From AG-12 sp027339635 (GTDB lineage Bacteria; Chloroflexota; Dormibacteria; Aeolococcales; Bog-877): a stretch of DNA of 64,000 bases. Under the pieces are notes generated by a model. That model had not been told where the DNA came from and did not search any database. It saw only the letters and a list, made by a program, of their open reading frames with translations. Where the stretch lies: positions 16,377 through 80,376 of the forward strand of contig DAHWNZ010000005.1 of assembly GCA_027339635.1 (NCBI GenBank), read 5' to 3'. Both the position numbers and the translations under genes were made by a program. Of the stretch, positions 24,844 through 34,281 are shown in pieces (position 1 is the stretch's first letter; each line of letters opens with the position of its first letter).

Positions 24844-25977
24844 TCAGGAGCAGGCGCCCACGATCGTGGCATTGGCGAAGTTGCCGGCCTGCTCTTCGCT
24901 GAATTGAAGGCTGGGGCTGAGCAGGTATAGCCCCTGGTCCGTTCCCACCCAGGTGCCATGGGAGTCGGTGAATGTTGAGTAGATCGTGAGCCCCTTGGCG
25001 CTGGTGAGTCCCGGGCCTGTCATCAAGGTGGTCGCGGTGTCGGGTGACGTGGCCACCTCCAGGCTGGCCTGTGATGGCCCCGCCACCGTCTCGATGGGGT
25101 CTCCCGCGGCCGTGGTCCCTACGACTGTGACCTGGTCCCCAGGGTGGTAGGACCAGACCTGCTCCTCGCCCGTGGAGAGGTCGTACCGGACCGTCTCGTC
25201 CCAGGGCACCTCCACCTGCGGTGGCGAGACGTCGGCGGGATTCTGCTCTCCCCCCCAGACCACCGGGGCCGCGGCCAGATACCACTCGAGGCCGCTCTGC
25301 GCCGGCTGAACCGTGGTGGCCAATCCGGTCGCGGGATTGAGGCTCAGCAGGCCCTCGCTGTTAGCTGCGGTGGGGACGTGACCAACCAGCAGGATCTCGC
25401 CGCCGTCCCACCCCAGCACCTCTGTCTGCGAACTGGAGTAGATCACCTGGTCACTGGCGCTGGCGATGGTCACCAGGTGTACGTACACGGGGGTGCTCTG
25501 TGGATCGCTGATGTTGCCCACCACCACATAGGCGTATTGCGTTCCCGCTGGGGAGATCTCCGCGGGAGCGGCGGGCACCCATCGATCCAGAGCCGCGTCG
25601 TACGACTCCTCATCCGTGTCTCCACTGAGGGTCGGTACGGACTGCGTCTGCCACTCATTGAACTGTCCCGACACAGGACTCAGACCGGTCCCGGGAGCCG
25701 CGGTCACTGACCCCGAAGGCAGGTCCACAAAGCCGCCCGCCTGCTCTGCCCCTGAGGAGCCAACCAGCACCGATGACCCGTACACCGGCAGCCGGCAGCT
25801 CAGAGCATTCGCCCCCGGGCTGGCGATCGGGCTGGTGAACGGGGTTGGGGAGACCTTCGGGCTGGGTGAGGGGCGGATGATCCGGTGATGCGGGGGCACG
25901 GCGCTGGCGCATCCCGAGGCTGCGAGCACGGTGATGATGACCCCCGCAGACCATGCCGGGCGCGGGCTGCCCCTCAA
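24844..25977 (-). CDS. Secreted lipoprotein, beta-propeller-like, function unknown
   Basis: 377 residues. Lipobox in VLAASGC (lipidated Cys near residue 23), a Pro/Ser-rich linker (PSPSPKVSPTPFTSPIASP), then a beta-rich body with repeated W/Y-containing strands such as YAYVVVGNISDP and IYSTFTDSHGTWVGTDQGLY. This resembles degenerate beta-propeller repeats in surface lipoproteins but I cannot name a family. Probably anchored outside the membrane. Convergent with the ABC-2 permease gene, 21 bases apart. Confidence 0.65.
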   Translation of the reverse strand: MRGSPRPAWSAGVIITVLAASGCASAVPPHHRIIRPSPSPKVSPTPFTSPIASPGANALSCRLPVYGSSVLVGSSGAEQAGGFVDLPSGSVTAAPGTGLSPVSGQFNEWQTQSVPTLSGDTDEESYDAALDRWVPAAPAEISPAGTQYAYVVVGNISDPQSTPVYVHLVTIASASDQVIYSSSQTEVLGWDGGEILLVGHVPTAANSEGLLSLNPATGLATTVQPAQSGLEWYLAAAPVVWGGEQNPADVSPPQVEVPWDETVRYDLSTGEEQVWSYHPGDQVTVVGTTAAGDPIETVAGPSQASLEVATSPDTATTLMTGPGLTSAKGLTIYSTFTDSHGTWVGTDQGLYLLSPSLQFSEEQAGNFANATIVGACS

Positions 25978-26387
25978 GTCACCGGCACCCGCACGCGCTG
26001 CGCTCTACTCGCCAGCAGAGAGGCCCTGGAGGTGCGCTTGCTCCCGGGACCAACTCGGGGCCCATCGTGACCCAAGCTAAGTCCCTTCAGGGTCGCGCCG
26101 TTCTTGATTGGCCGCCGGGCCGCTCGGATGTCCGACCGAAGCCGGGGCCGGGCCTTCTTCTGCGGAACCAAGGTGGCGGGGGTGTCGTCTGTGAATCACC
26201 TGCCGCCCGAACCGCGAAGTCGAACAAGCCAACTGCACCCGACGAGAATAGCGCCGACCGAAAGGCACGGCCGATGGTCAGTTCAGTGGGGACGAGAATC
26301 CTGGACCGGCCGGCTCGTGCCTCATCCCCGGGCTCAGAGAAGACGCCATCGCCGCCAAGGGAGTCCAAGGACAACCGAGTGGGGCGG
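25978..26387. other. Intergenic gap, no gene recognised
   Basis: 410 bases between the lipoprotein start and tRNA-Asn. Open frames here are Arg/Pro-rich shadows without ribosome-binding sites. It must hold the promoter of the lipoprotein gene; I see no RNA gene. Confidence 0.45.
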
Positions 26388-26462
26388 TGGCTCCGGAGCA
26401 CGGATTCGAACCGTGAACCTTGCGGTTAACAGCCGCCTGCTCTACCGTTGAGCTACTCCGGA
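26388..26462 (-). tRNA. tRNA-Asn (GTT)
   Basis: On the minus strand: acceptor TCCGGAG/CTCCGGA, D arm GCTC..GAGC, anticodon loop CTGTTAA (anticodon GTT), T arm with loop TTCGAAT, discriminator G and encoded CCA at 26390-26388. Confidence 0.95.
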
Positions 26463-26612
26463 TCGCTGGCCGTCCCAGTCTAGTCGAGCCCGCCGCCGCC
26501 CGAGGCGGGCCCGCGGGCCGCAGAAGCGGCCCCACGGTGGCCGGTTGCCTGCGTAGTCTAACCGTGATGCCCCTTCCTCTCCACGGGGTCACTTTTGCGA
26601 GGAGGATGTCCA

Positions 26613-28601
26613 TTGGCAAGTGAGCCGTCGGCGCTGAGCGCCAAAGAGCTCTTCTCAACGGTGCTCGCGGGCGGTCTCGGGAGCGTGTCCGCGGTGACGG
26701 GGATCCACTTCGCGCCCGATGGGGGCGAGGCTGTCGTGGTCGGCGATGTCAGGTATCAGCTTGAGGGCACGTCCTCAACCCGGGTATACCGCCTTCAGGT
26801 CCCGGCCGGCAGCCTTGAGCCACTGACCGAGAACGAACGGGCATGCGAGCGAAGTGCGCAGTGGAGTCGCGATGGCAGCAGGATCGCCTTCCTTTCCGAC
26901 CATGGGCACCAGGGCCTCTTCCAGCCTTGGGTGGTGGAGGCTGCTCCGGGCAAGCCCGCGCGCGAGCTTCTGCTGCCCGGGTACAGCGTCGAATCACTGG
27001 AGTGGACGGCGGACGGCAGGCTCGTCGCCTTGGCTGCGGAGGAGGGGGCCGAGCAAGGGGTGACCGGTGGATCCGGCTCCATCCAGATGGCCTCATCACC
27101 GCAGGATGCGCCGGCATGGACGCCGACCGTGCACCGAGGGGGAAGCACCCTCACCGGTTGGAGGGTAGCCCTGCTGGTGGAGCCTGACTCACTTGAGGTC
27201 CAGCGCATCTCACCCGAGGGGTTGAACGTCTGGCTTGGGGTAGTGGCCAAGGATGCGCTCCTGGCCTGTGTCTCCAACCTGCCCTTCGAGGGCGACTGGA
27301 CCAAGTCACGCGTGGAGCTCCTGCCGCTGGACGGCTCCACGAGTCGGACGATCCACCAGCCGAGGCTGCAACTAGGGAACCTGGCAGCCTCTCCCGATGG
27401 GACAAAGCTAGCCCTAATTGAGGGGCTCGCCAGTGATCGCGGCCTGGTGGCTGGTGATGTTGTCGTGATCGAGCGGGATGGCGGGACGGCCCGTGAGCTC
27501 GACCTGGACGGAGTTGATGCAACCTCCATCTGCTTCCGCGACCAGCACCGCATCGTGGTCGCGGGGGTGCAAGACCTCGATACGGTGGTCTTGGAGGTCG
27601 ACCTCCGGGATCTGAGGGTCGAGATTCACCATCGTGGGTTGATGACCACCTCTGACCGCTTCTATCCTGCCGCATCTCCCCATCCGGAGGGGGGTGTCTG
27701 CTTTGGAGCTGAGTTCTGGTCCATTCCGCCCAGAATCGCCGTTGCGGAACAAGGACGGGTCAAGGACCTCGTGACTTTCGAAAACGACGGTCAGCGCTGG
27801 CTGGGCGACCGGCTCGGACCCATCCAGGAGGTGCGCTGGCGGTCGGCCGATGGCCTTGACATCTCTGGCTTTCTCATCCTCCCCCGGGAGGCGCACGCGC
27901 CCCACCCCACCGTCCTCGCGGTCCACGGCGGCCCGGCTCACTGCTGGCGGCCCTCGTGGCCATCTCCAGACCACCTCCTCCTGGCCCTCCTCTCGGCCAA
28001 CGGCTACGCCGTCTTCCTGCCGAACCCAAGGGGCAGCAGCGGGAAGGGCCAGGAGTTTCTCGCCATGGAGCTGGGCGACTACGGCGGGGCCGAGGTCGCT
28101 GACCTGCTCACGGGACTGGACCACCTGGTCGCAGAGGGCCTGGCCGACCCGGACAGGCTCGGGGTCTACGGCGTCAGCCACGGCGGCTACATGAGCTGCT
28201 GGCTCACCACTAAGACGACCCGGTTCAGGGCCGCTGTGGCGGGGTCCCCGGTCACGGATTGGTACAGCCAGCACTTCTCAAGCAACATCCCCGACTTCGA
28301 CGAGATGTACTTGAAGGCCAACCCCAAGGTGGCGGGCGGTCCCTACTTCGAGCGCAGCCCCGTCTTCTTCGCCCACCGCTCCAAGACGCCGACCTTGCTG
28401 GCCGCGGGCATGGTCGACCGCTGCACTCCTCCCGGCCAGGCTGTCGAGTTCCACCAGGCCCTGCTGGCGGCGGGAGTTGAGACCGAGCTAGTGCTGTATC
28501 CCCAAGAGGGGCACGGGGTGCGTGCCATCCCCGCGCGCATCGACATGGCCGAACGCGCGCTGGCATTCTTCGACTCTCACCTCAAGGTCGGGCGCCAGTG
28601 A
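26613..28601 (+). CDS. S9-family prolyl-oligopeptidase-like serine peptidase
   Basis: 662 residues from TTG 26613, chosen because GAGGAGG lies 8 bases upstream; the frame opens at 26595. The N-terminal two-thirds is a beta-propeller (WD/PD40-like; for example FAPDGGEAVVVG and ASPDGTKLALIEG). The C-terminal alpha/beta hydrolase has the nucleophile S522 in YGVSHGGYMSC, Asp602 in GMVDRCTPP and His634 in EGHGVR, matching the S9C acylaminoacyl-peptidase pattern. Probably cytoplasmic, as no signal peptide is visible. The methyltransferase gene follows with 1-base spacing, so they may be co-transcribed. Confidence 0.92.
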   Translation: MASEPSALSAKELFSTVLAGGLGSVSAVTGIHFAPDGGEAVVVGDVRYQLEGTSSTRVYRLQVPAGSLEPLTENERACERSAQWSRDGSRIAFLSDHGHQGLFQPWVVEAAPGKPARELLLPGYSVESLEWTADGRLVALAAEEGAEQGVTGGSGSIQMASSPQDAPAWTPTVHRGGSTLTGWRVALLVEPDSLEVQRISPEGLNVWLGVVAKDALLACVSNLPFEGDWTKSRVELLPLDGSTSRTIHQPRLQLGNLAASPDGTKLALIEGLASDRGLVAGDVVVIERDGGTARELDLDGVDATSICFRDQHRIVVAGVQDLDTVVLEVDLRDLRVEIHHRGLMTTSDRFYPAASPHPEGGVCFGAEFWSIPPRIAVAEQGRVKDLVTFENDGQRWLGDRLGPIQEVRWRSADGLDISGFLILPREAHAPHPTVLAVHGGPAHCWRPSWPSPDHLLLALLSANGYAVFLPNPRGSSGKGQEFLAMELGDYGGAEVADLLTGLDHLVAEGLADPDRLGVYGVSHGGYMSCWLTTKTTRFRAAVAGSPVTDWYSQHFSSNIPDFDEMYLKANPKVAGGPYFERSPVFFAHRSKTPTLLAAGMVDRCTPPGQAVEFHQALLAAGVETELVLYPQEGHGVRAIPARIDMAERALAFFDSHLKVGRQ

Positions 28602-28602
28602 G

Positions 28603-29370
28603 GTGGACGATCCAATAGAGGCCGGGCCCGGCTCTCTGGCGCAGGGGTGGGAGGATCGGGCCGCCAGCTGGCTCGCCTGGGCGCGCACGCCCGGATTCGA
28701 CGCCTACTGGGCCTACCGTGACTTCTTCTTCGAGGAGATGGTCCCTCCTCCCGGGGCGGCCACCCTGGAGATCGGTTGCGGAGAGGGCCGAGTCAGCAGG
28801 GACCTCGTGGGCAGGCGGCACGACCTGACCGCCATCGACCCCTCGCCGAGCCTTCTGGCCGCCGCCGCAGCCCTCGACCAGAGGTCCCGATACCTGGTCG
28901 CTTCAGCCGAGCAGTTGCCCTTTGCGGATGGGACGTTCGATCTGGTGGTGGCCTACAACGTGCTCATGGACGTCGCGGACATGCCCAGGGCGCTGGCGGA
29001 GGCCGCTCGCGTGATGACCGACGGCGGTCACCTCTCCGTGTGCGTCACCCATCCTCTGAGTGACGCTGGGGATTTCGCCGGCAGCGGTCCGGACGCGTCC
29101 TTTGAGATCCAGGGCGCCTATCTGGGAAAGCGCTGGGTGAGCGCCCACCTCGAAAGGGGCGGTCTGGAGATGGAATTCGACGGCTGGGCCTTCGACCTTG
29201 AGAGCTATTCCCGGGCTCTGGAGGCGTGTGGACTCGGGTTTGAGAAGATCCGCGAGCCCCGACCCCGCGGTGGCGGAGATCCCCGGCGCGATCGGATCCC
29301 CAACTTCCTCATGTTCTCCGCGGTGCGACACGGGCCCCGCGACGGACGGCGGGCCGGCTACTCCAGATAA
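28603..29370 (+). CDS. Class I SAM-dependent methyltransferase
   Basis: About 255 residues from GTG 28603, one base after the peptidase stop; the frame opens earlier inside that gene. SAM-binding motif I is LEIGCGEGRVSRDL, motif II region AIDPSPSLL, and post-motif FDLVVAYNVLMDV as in UbiE/Methyltransf_11 proteins. The substrate cannot be inferred. The gene is convergent with rpoD and their 3' ends overlap by about 13 bases (29358-29370). Confidence 0.85.
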   Translation: MDDPIEAGPGSLAQGWEDRAASWLAWARTPGFDAYWAYRDFFFEEMVPPPGAATLEIGCGEGRVSRDLVGRRHDLTAIDPSPSLLAAAAALDQRSRYLVASAEQLPFADGTFDLVVAYNVLMDVADMPRALAEAARVMTDGGHLSVCVTHPLSDAGDFAGSGPDASFEIQGAYLGKRWVSAHLERGGLEMEFDGWAFDLESYSRALEACGLGFEKIREPRPRGGGDPRRDRIPNFLMFSAVRHGPRDGRRAGYSR

Positions 29371-30458
29371 TCCTTAAGCTTCATGCTGCGCGAGGGGTGG
29401 CGCAGCTTGCGCAGGGCCTTTGCCTCTATCTGGCGGATCCGCTCCCGGGTGACACCGAAGCGCTTGCCCACCTCTTCCAGGGTGCGCTGATGGCCGTCGA
29501 TCAGCCCGAAGCGCAGCTGCAAGACTCTGCGTTCCCGTGGGGTCAGGGTGTCGAGGATGTCCTCCACCTCGGTGCGCAGCATGGTGAGGGATGCCGCTTC
29601 TGATGGGGCCACGGCCTCGCTGTCCGGCACGAAGTCTCCCAGGTGGGAGTCCTCCTCCTCTCCGATAGGAGTCTCAAGCGACACCGGGTCCTGGGCCACC
29701 TTCACGATCTCCCGCACCCTGTCCGGGGTGATCCCCATCTCTTCCCCGATCTCCGGGTCGGACGGCTCCCGGCCGAGTTCCTGGAGCAGGCGGCGGGATA
29801 TGCGGACCAGCTTGTTGATGGTCTCGACCATGTGCACGGGTATGCGGATGGTGCGCGCCTGATCCGCGATCGCCCGGGTGATGGCCTGCCGGATCCACCA
29901 CGTCGCGTAGGTGGAGAACTTATAGCCCTTGTGGTAGTCGAATTTCTCCACCGCTCGAATCAGGCCCATGTTGCCCTCCTGGATGAGGTCCAGGAAGGAC
30001 ATGCCACGTCCTATGTACTTCTTGGCGATCGAGACCACCAGACGCAGATTCGCCTCCGTCAGGCGGTGCTTGGCGTCCTCGTCACCCTGCTCGATCAGCT
30101 TGGCCAGATAGACCTCGTCCTCGGCCTTCAGCAGAGCTACCCTGCCGATCTCCTTGAGGTACATGCGGACCGGGTCGTCGAGGGAGACGGCGTCCGCGTC
30201 GGCGGCCAGAAGCTCATCCTCTGACTCGTCGGCGTCGAAGTCCTTGTCCCCGTCGGAGACCAGAATGCCCATCTCGCGGAAGAGCAGGAACAGGCGCTCG
30301 ATCTGATCCGGGTCGGTATCCAGTTCGGGGAACGGATCGATTATCTCGTTGGGACTGAGGTACCCCTGCTCCTTGCCCTTCAGGATCAGCTGCTCAGCCG
30401 CCTTGACCAGATCCTCGGTGCGCGGCGGTGTCGGCGCCACCTTCATTGCCCTAGCCAC
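29358..30458 (-). CDS. rpoD: Principal RNA polymerase sigma factor
   Basis: 366 residues. Region 1.2 DPVRMYLKEIGRVALL, region 2 with SFLDLIQEGNMGLIRAV and YKFSTYATWWIRQAI, region 3 and region 4.2 VTRERIRQIEAKALRKLRHP are all present, the layout of HrdB/SigA. The N-terminal region 1.1 is short, as in Gram-positive relatives. It directs housekeeping transcription. Start ATG 30458; overlaps the dnaG stop by 8 bases, reproducing the classic dnaG-rpoD coupling of bacterial macromolecular-synthesis operons. Confidence 0.96.
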   Translation of the reverse strand: MARAMKVAPTPPRTEDLVKAAEQLILKGKEQGYLSPNEIIDPFPELDTDPDQIERLFLLFREMGILVSDGDKDFDADESEDELLAADADAVSLDDPVRMYLKEIGRVALLKAEDEVYLAKLIEQGDEDAKHRLTEANLRLVVSIAKKYIGRGMSFLDLIQEGNMGLIRAVEKFDYHKGYKFSTYATWWIRQAITRAIADQARTIRIPVHMVETINKLVRISRRLLQELGREPSDPEIGEEMGITPDRVREIVKVAQDPVSLETPIGEEEDSHLGDFVPDSEAVAPSEAASLTMLRTEVEDILDTLTPRERRVLQLRFGLIDGHQRTLEEVGKRFGVTRERIRQIEAKALRKLRHPSRSMKLKDYLE

Positions 30459-32256
30459 TCAACGCCTCCAAACCGTCACCGTGACGAAGCTGCTCGATTC
30501 GTCTGCGGACACTCTCCATCTCGGCCACCAACGCGGGCGCCGATCCTTCGCGGTGATGGCCGAGGCCCAGGAGCTTGTCCTGCAACTCCGCAATCGTCTT
30601 TTCGGCCACTTCGATACGAATACTTCTCACACAGTCGTCCAGCGCGCGCCGCAGGTGCGCTTCATCTGATTGTTCCTCAAGCTCCGGAAGCTCGGTGTTA
30701 CCGACTTCGGCCAACCTGCGGATGAGGTGGGCCGGGAGGGCGCTGGCCGGAGGCCGCCCCGGGAGCGCCTCGCAGAGGACAGAGTACAACTCCCCGTCGT
30801 CCGCCTCCGGGAAGTCACCGCGAGTGACCTGATAGCGATCTCTGACCTCCGCAACCAGCTCTGGCCTGGCTGACAACAAACCCAGCAAATGGGCAGACGC
30901 GCCCATTGCACTCTTCCCCGGGGAGACGGGGTCCAAACCACCCGCCGACAGGGGAGCCTTGCGGCCGCGTTCCACGTCATCCAGGATCCGCTGGGTCTGA
31001 ATGCCCAGACGCCGACCGACGCGCTCCGCGTACAGCTCTCTGATGCTGGCCTCCGGGATCCCGGCGAGGATCGCCATGGCCCGGCGCAGGGCATCCTGGC
31101 GGGCGGCGGCGGTCTGCTGGGCGTTTGAAGAGGTCTGCCCGAGCGCCTGGTCGATCAAGACCTCGAAGGCGGGTGGCGCCTGGTCCACCATGCGTCGAAG
31201 GCGCTCGGGGTCAGTGCGGCTGAGGTCGTCCGGGTCCGCGCCTTCAGGGAGCAGCACGAGTCTGCAGATCATCCCCGCCGCGGTCAAGATGCCGACCGCG
31301 CGAGTCGCCGCCCGCTGACCCGCCAGATCCCCGTCGAAGCACAACACCGCCTCATCAGCGAATCGACGCAGCAGGCGCACCTGAACATCGGTGAGGGCGG
31401 TGCCCGAGGTGGAGACGGCGTTGGTGACTCCCGCTCGGTGGGCCCCGATCACGTCGAAGTAGCCCTCCATGAGCGTCACCCGCCTCGCCCTGCCGATCAC
31501 GGCCACGGCTCGATCAAGCCCGAAGAGGACTCGCGACTTGTCGAAGAGAACCGTGGCACGGGTGTTCAGGTACTTGGGCGTATCCTCACCCAGCGCGCGC
31601 CCGCCGAACCCGATCCAGCGCTGGCGCTCGTCACGGATGGGGATGACCACCCGACGCCTCAAGAAGTCACTGAGGCCCTGGCGGCCGCTGGCAAGGCCGG
31701 CGGCCACGATCTGCTCGGGGCCGGCCTCCCGTCTCAGCAGGTAGCGAACCAGATTGTCATGGCGGCGACCCTGGGGGGCGTAGCCGAGGTGGAAGCTCTC
31801 GACATCCTCATCCGTAACCCCCCGAGCGTCCAGGAAGGCTCTACCCGGGGCCCCCGCCTGGTGATGGACCAACACCTCGTGATAGAAGTCGGCGGCGAGC
31901 TGGTTCAGGCGCAGCGAGCTGTCTCGGAGCTGCGCCTGGCGGCGCTGGGCAGGCGTCAATCTCTCCGCCGGCTCAAGGTCGACACCCGCCCTCTTCGCCA
32001 ACTCCTCAAGGGCACCCCGGAAGTCGACGTGCTCCATCAGCTCGACGAACTTCAAGAGGTCGCCGCCCAGATGGCACCCATGACAGTTCCAGAGCTGCTT
32101 CTCGGGGTTGACATAGAAGGACGGGCTGCGCTCGGTGTGGAACGGGCAAAGCCCGCGGTACTCCCGGCCCGCCCGCTGCAGCCGGACGTAGCCCCCTACC
32201 ACGTCTACCAGATTCAGCCGAGCCTTGATCTCCTCGACGTCACTTGACCCCGCCAC
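30451..32256 (-). CDS. dnaG: DNA primase
   Basis: 601 residues. N-terminal zinc domain with C-x2-H...C-x2-C in LCPFHTERSPSF and WNCHGCHLGGD. The TOPRIM core has its Glu in LMEGYFDVI and the acidic pair in CFDGDLAGQRA. The C-terminal helicase-binding part is shorter and less conserved. It makes RNA primers at replication forks. It overlaps rpoD and is preceded by a gene for an HTH-coiled coil protein on the same strand (47 bases upstream), likely one transcript. Confidence 0.96.
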   Translation of the reverse strand: MAGSSDVEEIKARLNLVDVVGGYVRLQRAGREYRGLCPFHTERSPSFYVNPEKQLWNCHGCHLGGDLLKFVELMEHVDFRGALEELAKRAGVDLEPAERLTPAQRRQAQLRDSSLRLNQLAADFYHEVLVHHQAGAPGRAFLDARGVTDEDVESFHLGYAPQGRRHDNLVRYLLRREAGPEQIVAAGLASGRQGLSDFLRRRVVIPIRDERQRWIGFGGRALGEDTPKYLNTRATVLFDKSRVLFGLDRAVAVIGRARRVTLMEGYFDVIGAHRAGVTNAVSTSGTALTDVQVRLLRRFADEAVLCFDGDLAGQRAATRAVGILTAAGMICRLVLLPEGADPDDLSRTDPERLRRMVDQAPPAFEVLIDQALGQTSSNAQQTAAARQDALRRAMAILAGIPEASIRELYAERVGRRLGIQTQRILDDVERGRKAPLSAGGLDPVSPGKSAMGASAHLLGLLSARPELVAEVRDRYQVTRGDFPEADDGELYSVLCEALPGRPPASALPAHLIRRLAEVGNTELPELEEQSDEAHLRRALDDCVRSIRIEVAEKTIAELQDKLLGLGHHREGSAPALVAEMESVRRRIEQLRHGDGLEALSG

Positions 32257-32302
32257 CGGCTCTAAACCTGTCAGCCCGGGTCACGGAATCCGGCGCTGGA
32301 GG

Positions 32303-33424
32303 TCAGCGTCGGAAGAGGCCACGGGAGCGTGGCGCCTGCTCCTGCTCCCGAAGCTTGTTGCGTAGCTCCATCATCTCCCGCTCCCGCTCTGCCAGTTCCG
32401 CGGCCTGGGCCTTCCTGGTCAACTCCAACTCCTGCCTCAGATCCCGGACTTGGCGCATGCGTTGCTCGAGCTCGGCCTCGAATCGCAATCTCTGCTCCGC
32501 CTGGATACGCTGCTCCAGGGCTCTCTCCCATCTCTCGAACAGTCCGGCCACCAGCTCTCGGGCGTCGATGGAGTTGATGGCCAGCGCTCCCGCCCCGGCC
32601 ACCTCCGCGCTCACCAGGGCCGAGGGGGGAGTGACCGGCTCCGGCGCCACGGGGAGCGCCTCCTGCTCCGCCTCCGCCGAGAATGCCGTCGGCTCCTCGT
32701 CGTAGGGTTCGGCTGTGCTCTCGGCTGCCTCAAACACGGACGGCTCATCCTGGGCACCTGCCGGCGTCGCCGGCTCAGCCGCCGTCTGGTCAAAACTGAA
32801 GCCGGGCGCGGGCGGTGCTGCGAAGTCGGCCGCCGACGGGGCGGGCACGAAGAACGGGTCCTGCTCGTCTTCGGCTTGGGCGTACAACCTGGAGGGATCC
32901 GGGGCCGCGGAAGGCCGAGCACTCGGCTGCGGTCCAGGCTGGAAACCAGAGACCGGCGCCTCTCCGGCGGCCTCCTCCAGAGGCTCATCGTCCCAGGTTG
33001 CGGGATCGGGCCGCCACACCGGGACCGGTGGCTCGTCATCCGCCGCGTCCGCTGGGCTCGCAGCTTCCCAAAGCCCCGGCTCCGGGTCCGCCGCCTGTTC
33101 GACCGGAGTCCAGAGGCCCTGGGGATACTCCGAGTCGCCAGTGTCCGCCCACTCCTCGGCGGCGTTTTCCCCGGCAACGGCCCTAGGCTCCTCGTAGGAC
33201 GTCTCCCTGGGGACGCCGTACGTTGGAGCCGGCGGTGCCTGGAAGCCTGACGGGGGCTGGTTCGCGCCGACGATGTCGTCGGCGGCGACCCGCATCTCAA
33301 GTTTGCCGTCCGCCTCCACCCAATGCACTGGGATGTCTCCGGACTCGATCCGGCGCCGGATCATGTCGGGAGGCAGGGCCAGCCGCTGTGCGACCTGATC
33401 GATGGTGAGGAACTCGTCTGGCAC
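32303..33424 (-). CDS. HTH-disordered-coiled coil protein upstream of dnaG
   Basis: 373 residues. The N-terminal 60 residues (MPDEFLTIDQVAQRLALPPD, then MIRRRIESGDIP) are a MerR/excisionase-like helix-turn-helix. Residues about 65-290 are low-complexity Pro/Ala/Glu-rich and very acidic, hence disordered. The last 80 residues form a strongly heptad-like coiled coil (ERWERALEQRIQAEQRLRF onward) ending in GLFRR. This layout, a DNA-reader, a long tether and a multimerising helix, resembles cell-division or nucleoid-associated proteins, but I do not recognise a named family. It is 47 bases upstream of dnaG, on the same strand. Confidence 0.65.
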   Translation of the reverse strand: MPDEFLTIDQVAQRLALPPDMIRRRIESGDIPVHWVEADGKLEMRVAADDIVGANQPPSGFQAPPAPTYGVPRETSYEEPRAVAGENAAEEWADTGDSEYPQGLWTPVEQAADPEPGLWEAASPADAADDEPPVPVWRPDPATWDDEPLEEAAGEAPVSGFQPGPQPSARPSAAPDPSRLYAQAEDEQDPFFVPAPSAADFAAPPAPGFSFDQTAAEPATPAGAQDEPSVFEAAESTAEPYDEEPTAFSAEAEQEALPVAPEPVTPPSALVSAEVAGAGALAINSIDARELVAGLFERWERALEQRIQAEQRLRFEAELEQRMRQVRDLRQELELTRKAQAAELAEREREMMELRNKLREQEQAPRSRGLFRR

Positions 33425-33458
33425 CGCTGCTACCTCAATGTGAGTCTGGCCAGGGCCA

Positions 33459-34049
33459 TCACGAACCCTGGGGGGAAATGTCCCCGATCTTGCTGGAAAT
33501 GCCCGTTGGGGGGGTGGTCTTCAGGATCTCCTCCAGGACCCCCTGCCAGAAGAGGGGAGAGGCAACCGCCAGTCCGAAGATGGCGCTCAATATGATCACC
33601 GCGTCCACGCTGGCGCGCCCCTCCGAACTCCAGTAGTCGTCCTCCAGCCGTAGCCAGAGCGCGAACTCGTCGAAGGTGAGCGCGACCCCCGCTCCGTACA
33701 GGGGTGCGAGGCGTCGCCGCCACTTCGGCCCGGTCCGGAGCAGCGAGCCGTAGCCGCATCCAGTCAAAGCCAGAATGCCCCAGACCAGGTGGTGGATGTG
33801 GAGCGGCTGGGAGCCCTTCCCCTTGCCCAGTTGAATGTTCTTGAGGGGCAGCCAGTCGCCCCGGATCCCATGGGTGATGATGCGCACCCCGGTGAAGGTC
33901 GCTACGAACGCGGTGAGGATCCGCAGGTTGATCTCCTCATCCGGGCGTTGCTCAGCCGTCTCGCGATAACGGCGCACCAGACGGCCGGGTAGCGACCAAA
34001 CGCTCGAACCGCGTTGCTGGGCCCCGACCGGGCCTGATTTTGTGCTCAC
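33459..34049 (-). CDS. Conserved integral membrane protein
   Basis: 196 residues from GTG 34049; the frame runs further upstream (to 34181) but that stretch reads antisense through a tRNA-like remnant and is unlikely to be coding. Four or so hydrophobic helices, with conserved short motifs QPLHIHHLVWG and ALTFDEFALWLRLEDDYW. The HIHH motif and the acidic DEFA-xxxxx-LEDDYW run recur in an uncharacterised actinobacterial membrane family; a metal-binding role is possible. It is 34 bases upstream of the HTH-coiled coil gene, on the same strand. Confidence 0.7.
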   Translation of the reverse strand: MSTKSGPVGAQQRGSSVWSLPGRLVRRYRETAEQRPDEEINLRILTAFVATFTGVRIITHGIRGDWLPLKNIQLGKGKGSQPLHIHHLVWGILALTGCGYGSLLRTGPKWRRRLAPLYGAGVALTFDEFALWLRLEDDYWSSEGRASVDAVIILSAIFGLAVASPLFWQGVLEEILKTTPPTGISSKIGDISPQGS

Positions 34050-34087
34050 CGGCGAATCGTACGTCCTTTTGCCCCTGTTGTAACAGC

Positions 34088-34152
34088 CGATGCACGCTGA
34101 AAGCGGTGGACCGGCCGGCCCACCCCCTGGTTCGAATCCCTCCCTCGGCCCT
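34088..34152 (+). pseudogene. Degenerate tRNA-Ser-like remnant
   Basis: Reads like the 3' half of a class II tRNA: an anticodon-arm-like CGCTGAAAGCG, then a long hairpin GGTGG...CCACC in the variable-arm position, then a T loop GGTTCGAATCC. However, the T stem does not pair beyond two base pairs, the acceptor and D arm are not found upstream, and there is no CCA. I read it as a decayed or partial tRNA, possibly an attachment-site scar. Confidence 0.3.
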
Positions 34153-34281
34153 GGGAAGAGGCCTTTGGGGACAGACCCCATGACGATCGCGACTGCTGCT
34201 GCCCCCAGTGGGCAAACCGGGAGCCGCAGATCGCCGACTGGGGCGCACTACGTACCCTGGCAGCGACCAGCCGAGCCCGGG

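Noticed and set aside
33459..34181. Longer version of the membrane protein gene starting at 34181
   Set aside because: The added N-terminus (GFEPGGG-type peptide) is an antisense reading through a tRNA-like sequence; the conserved part begins near GTG 34049.
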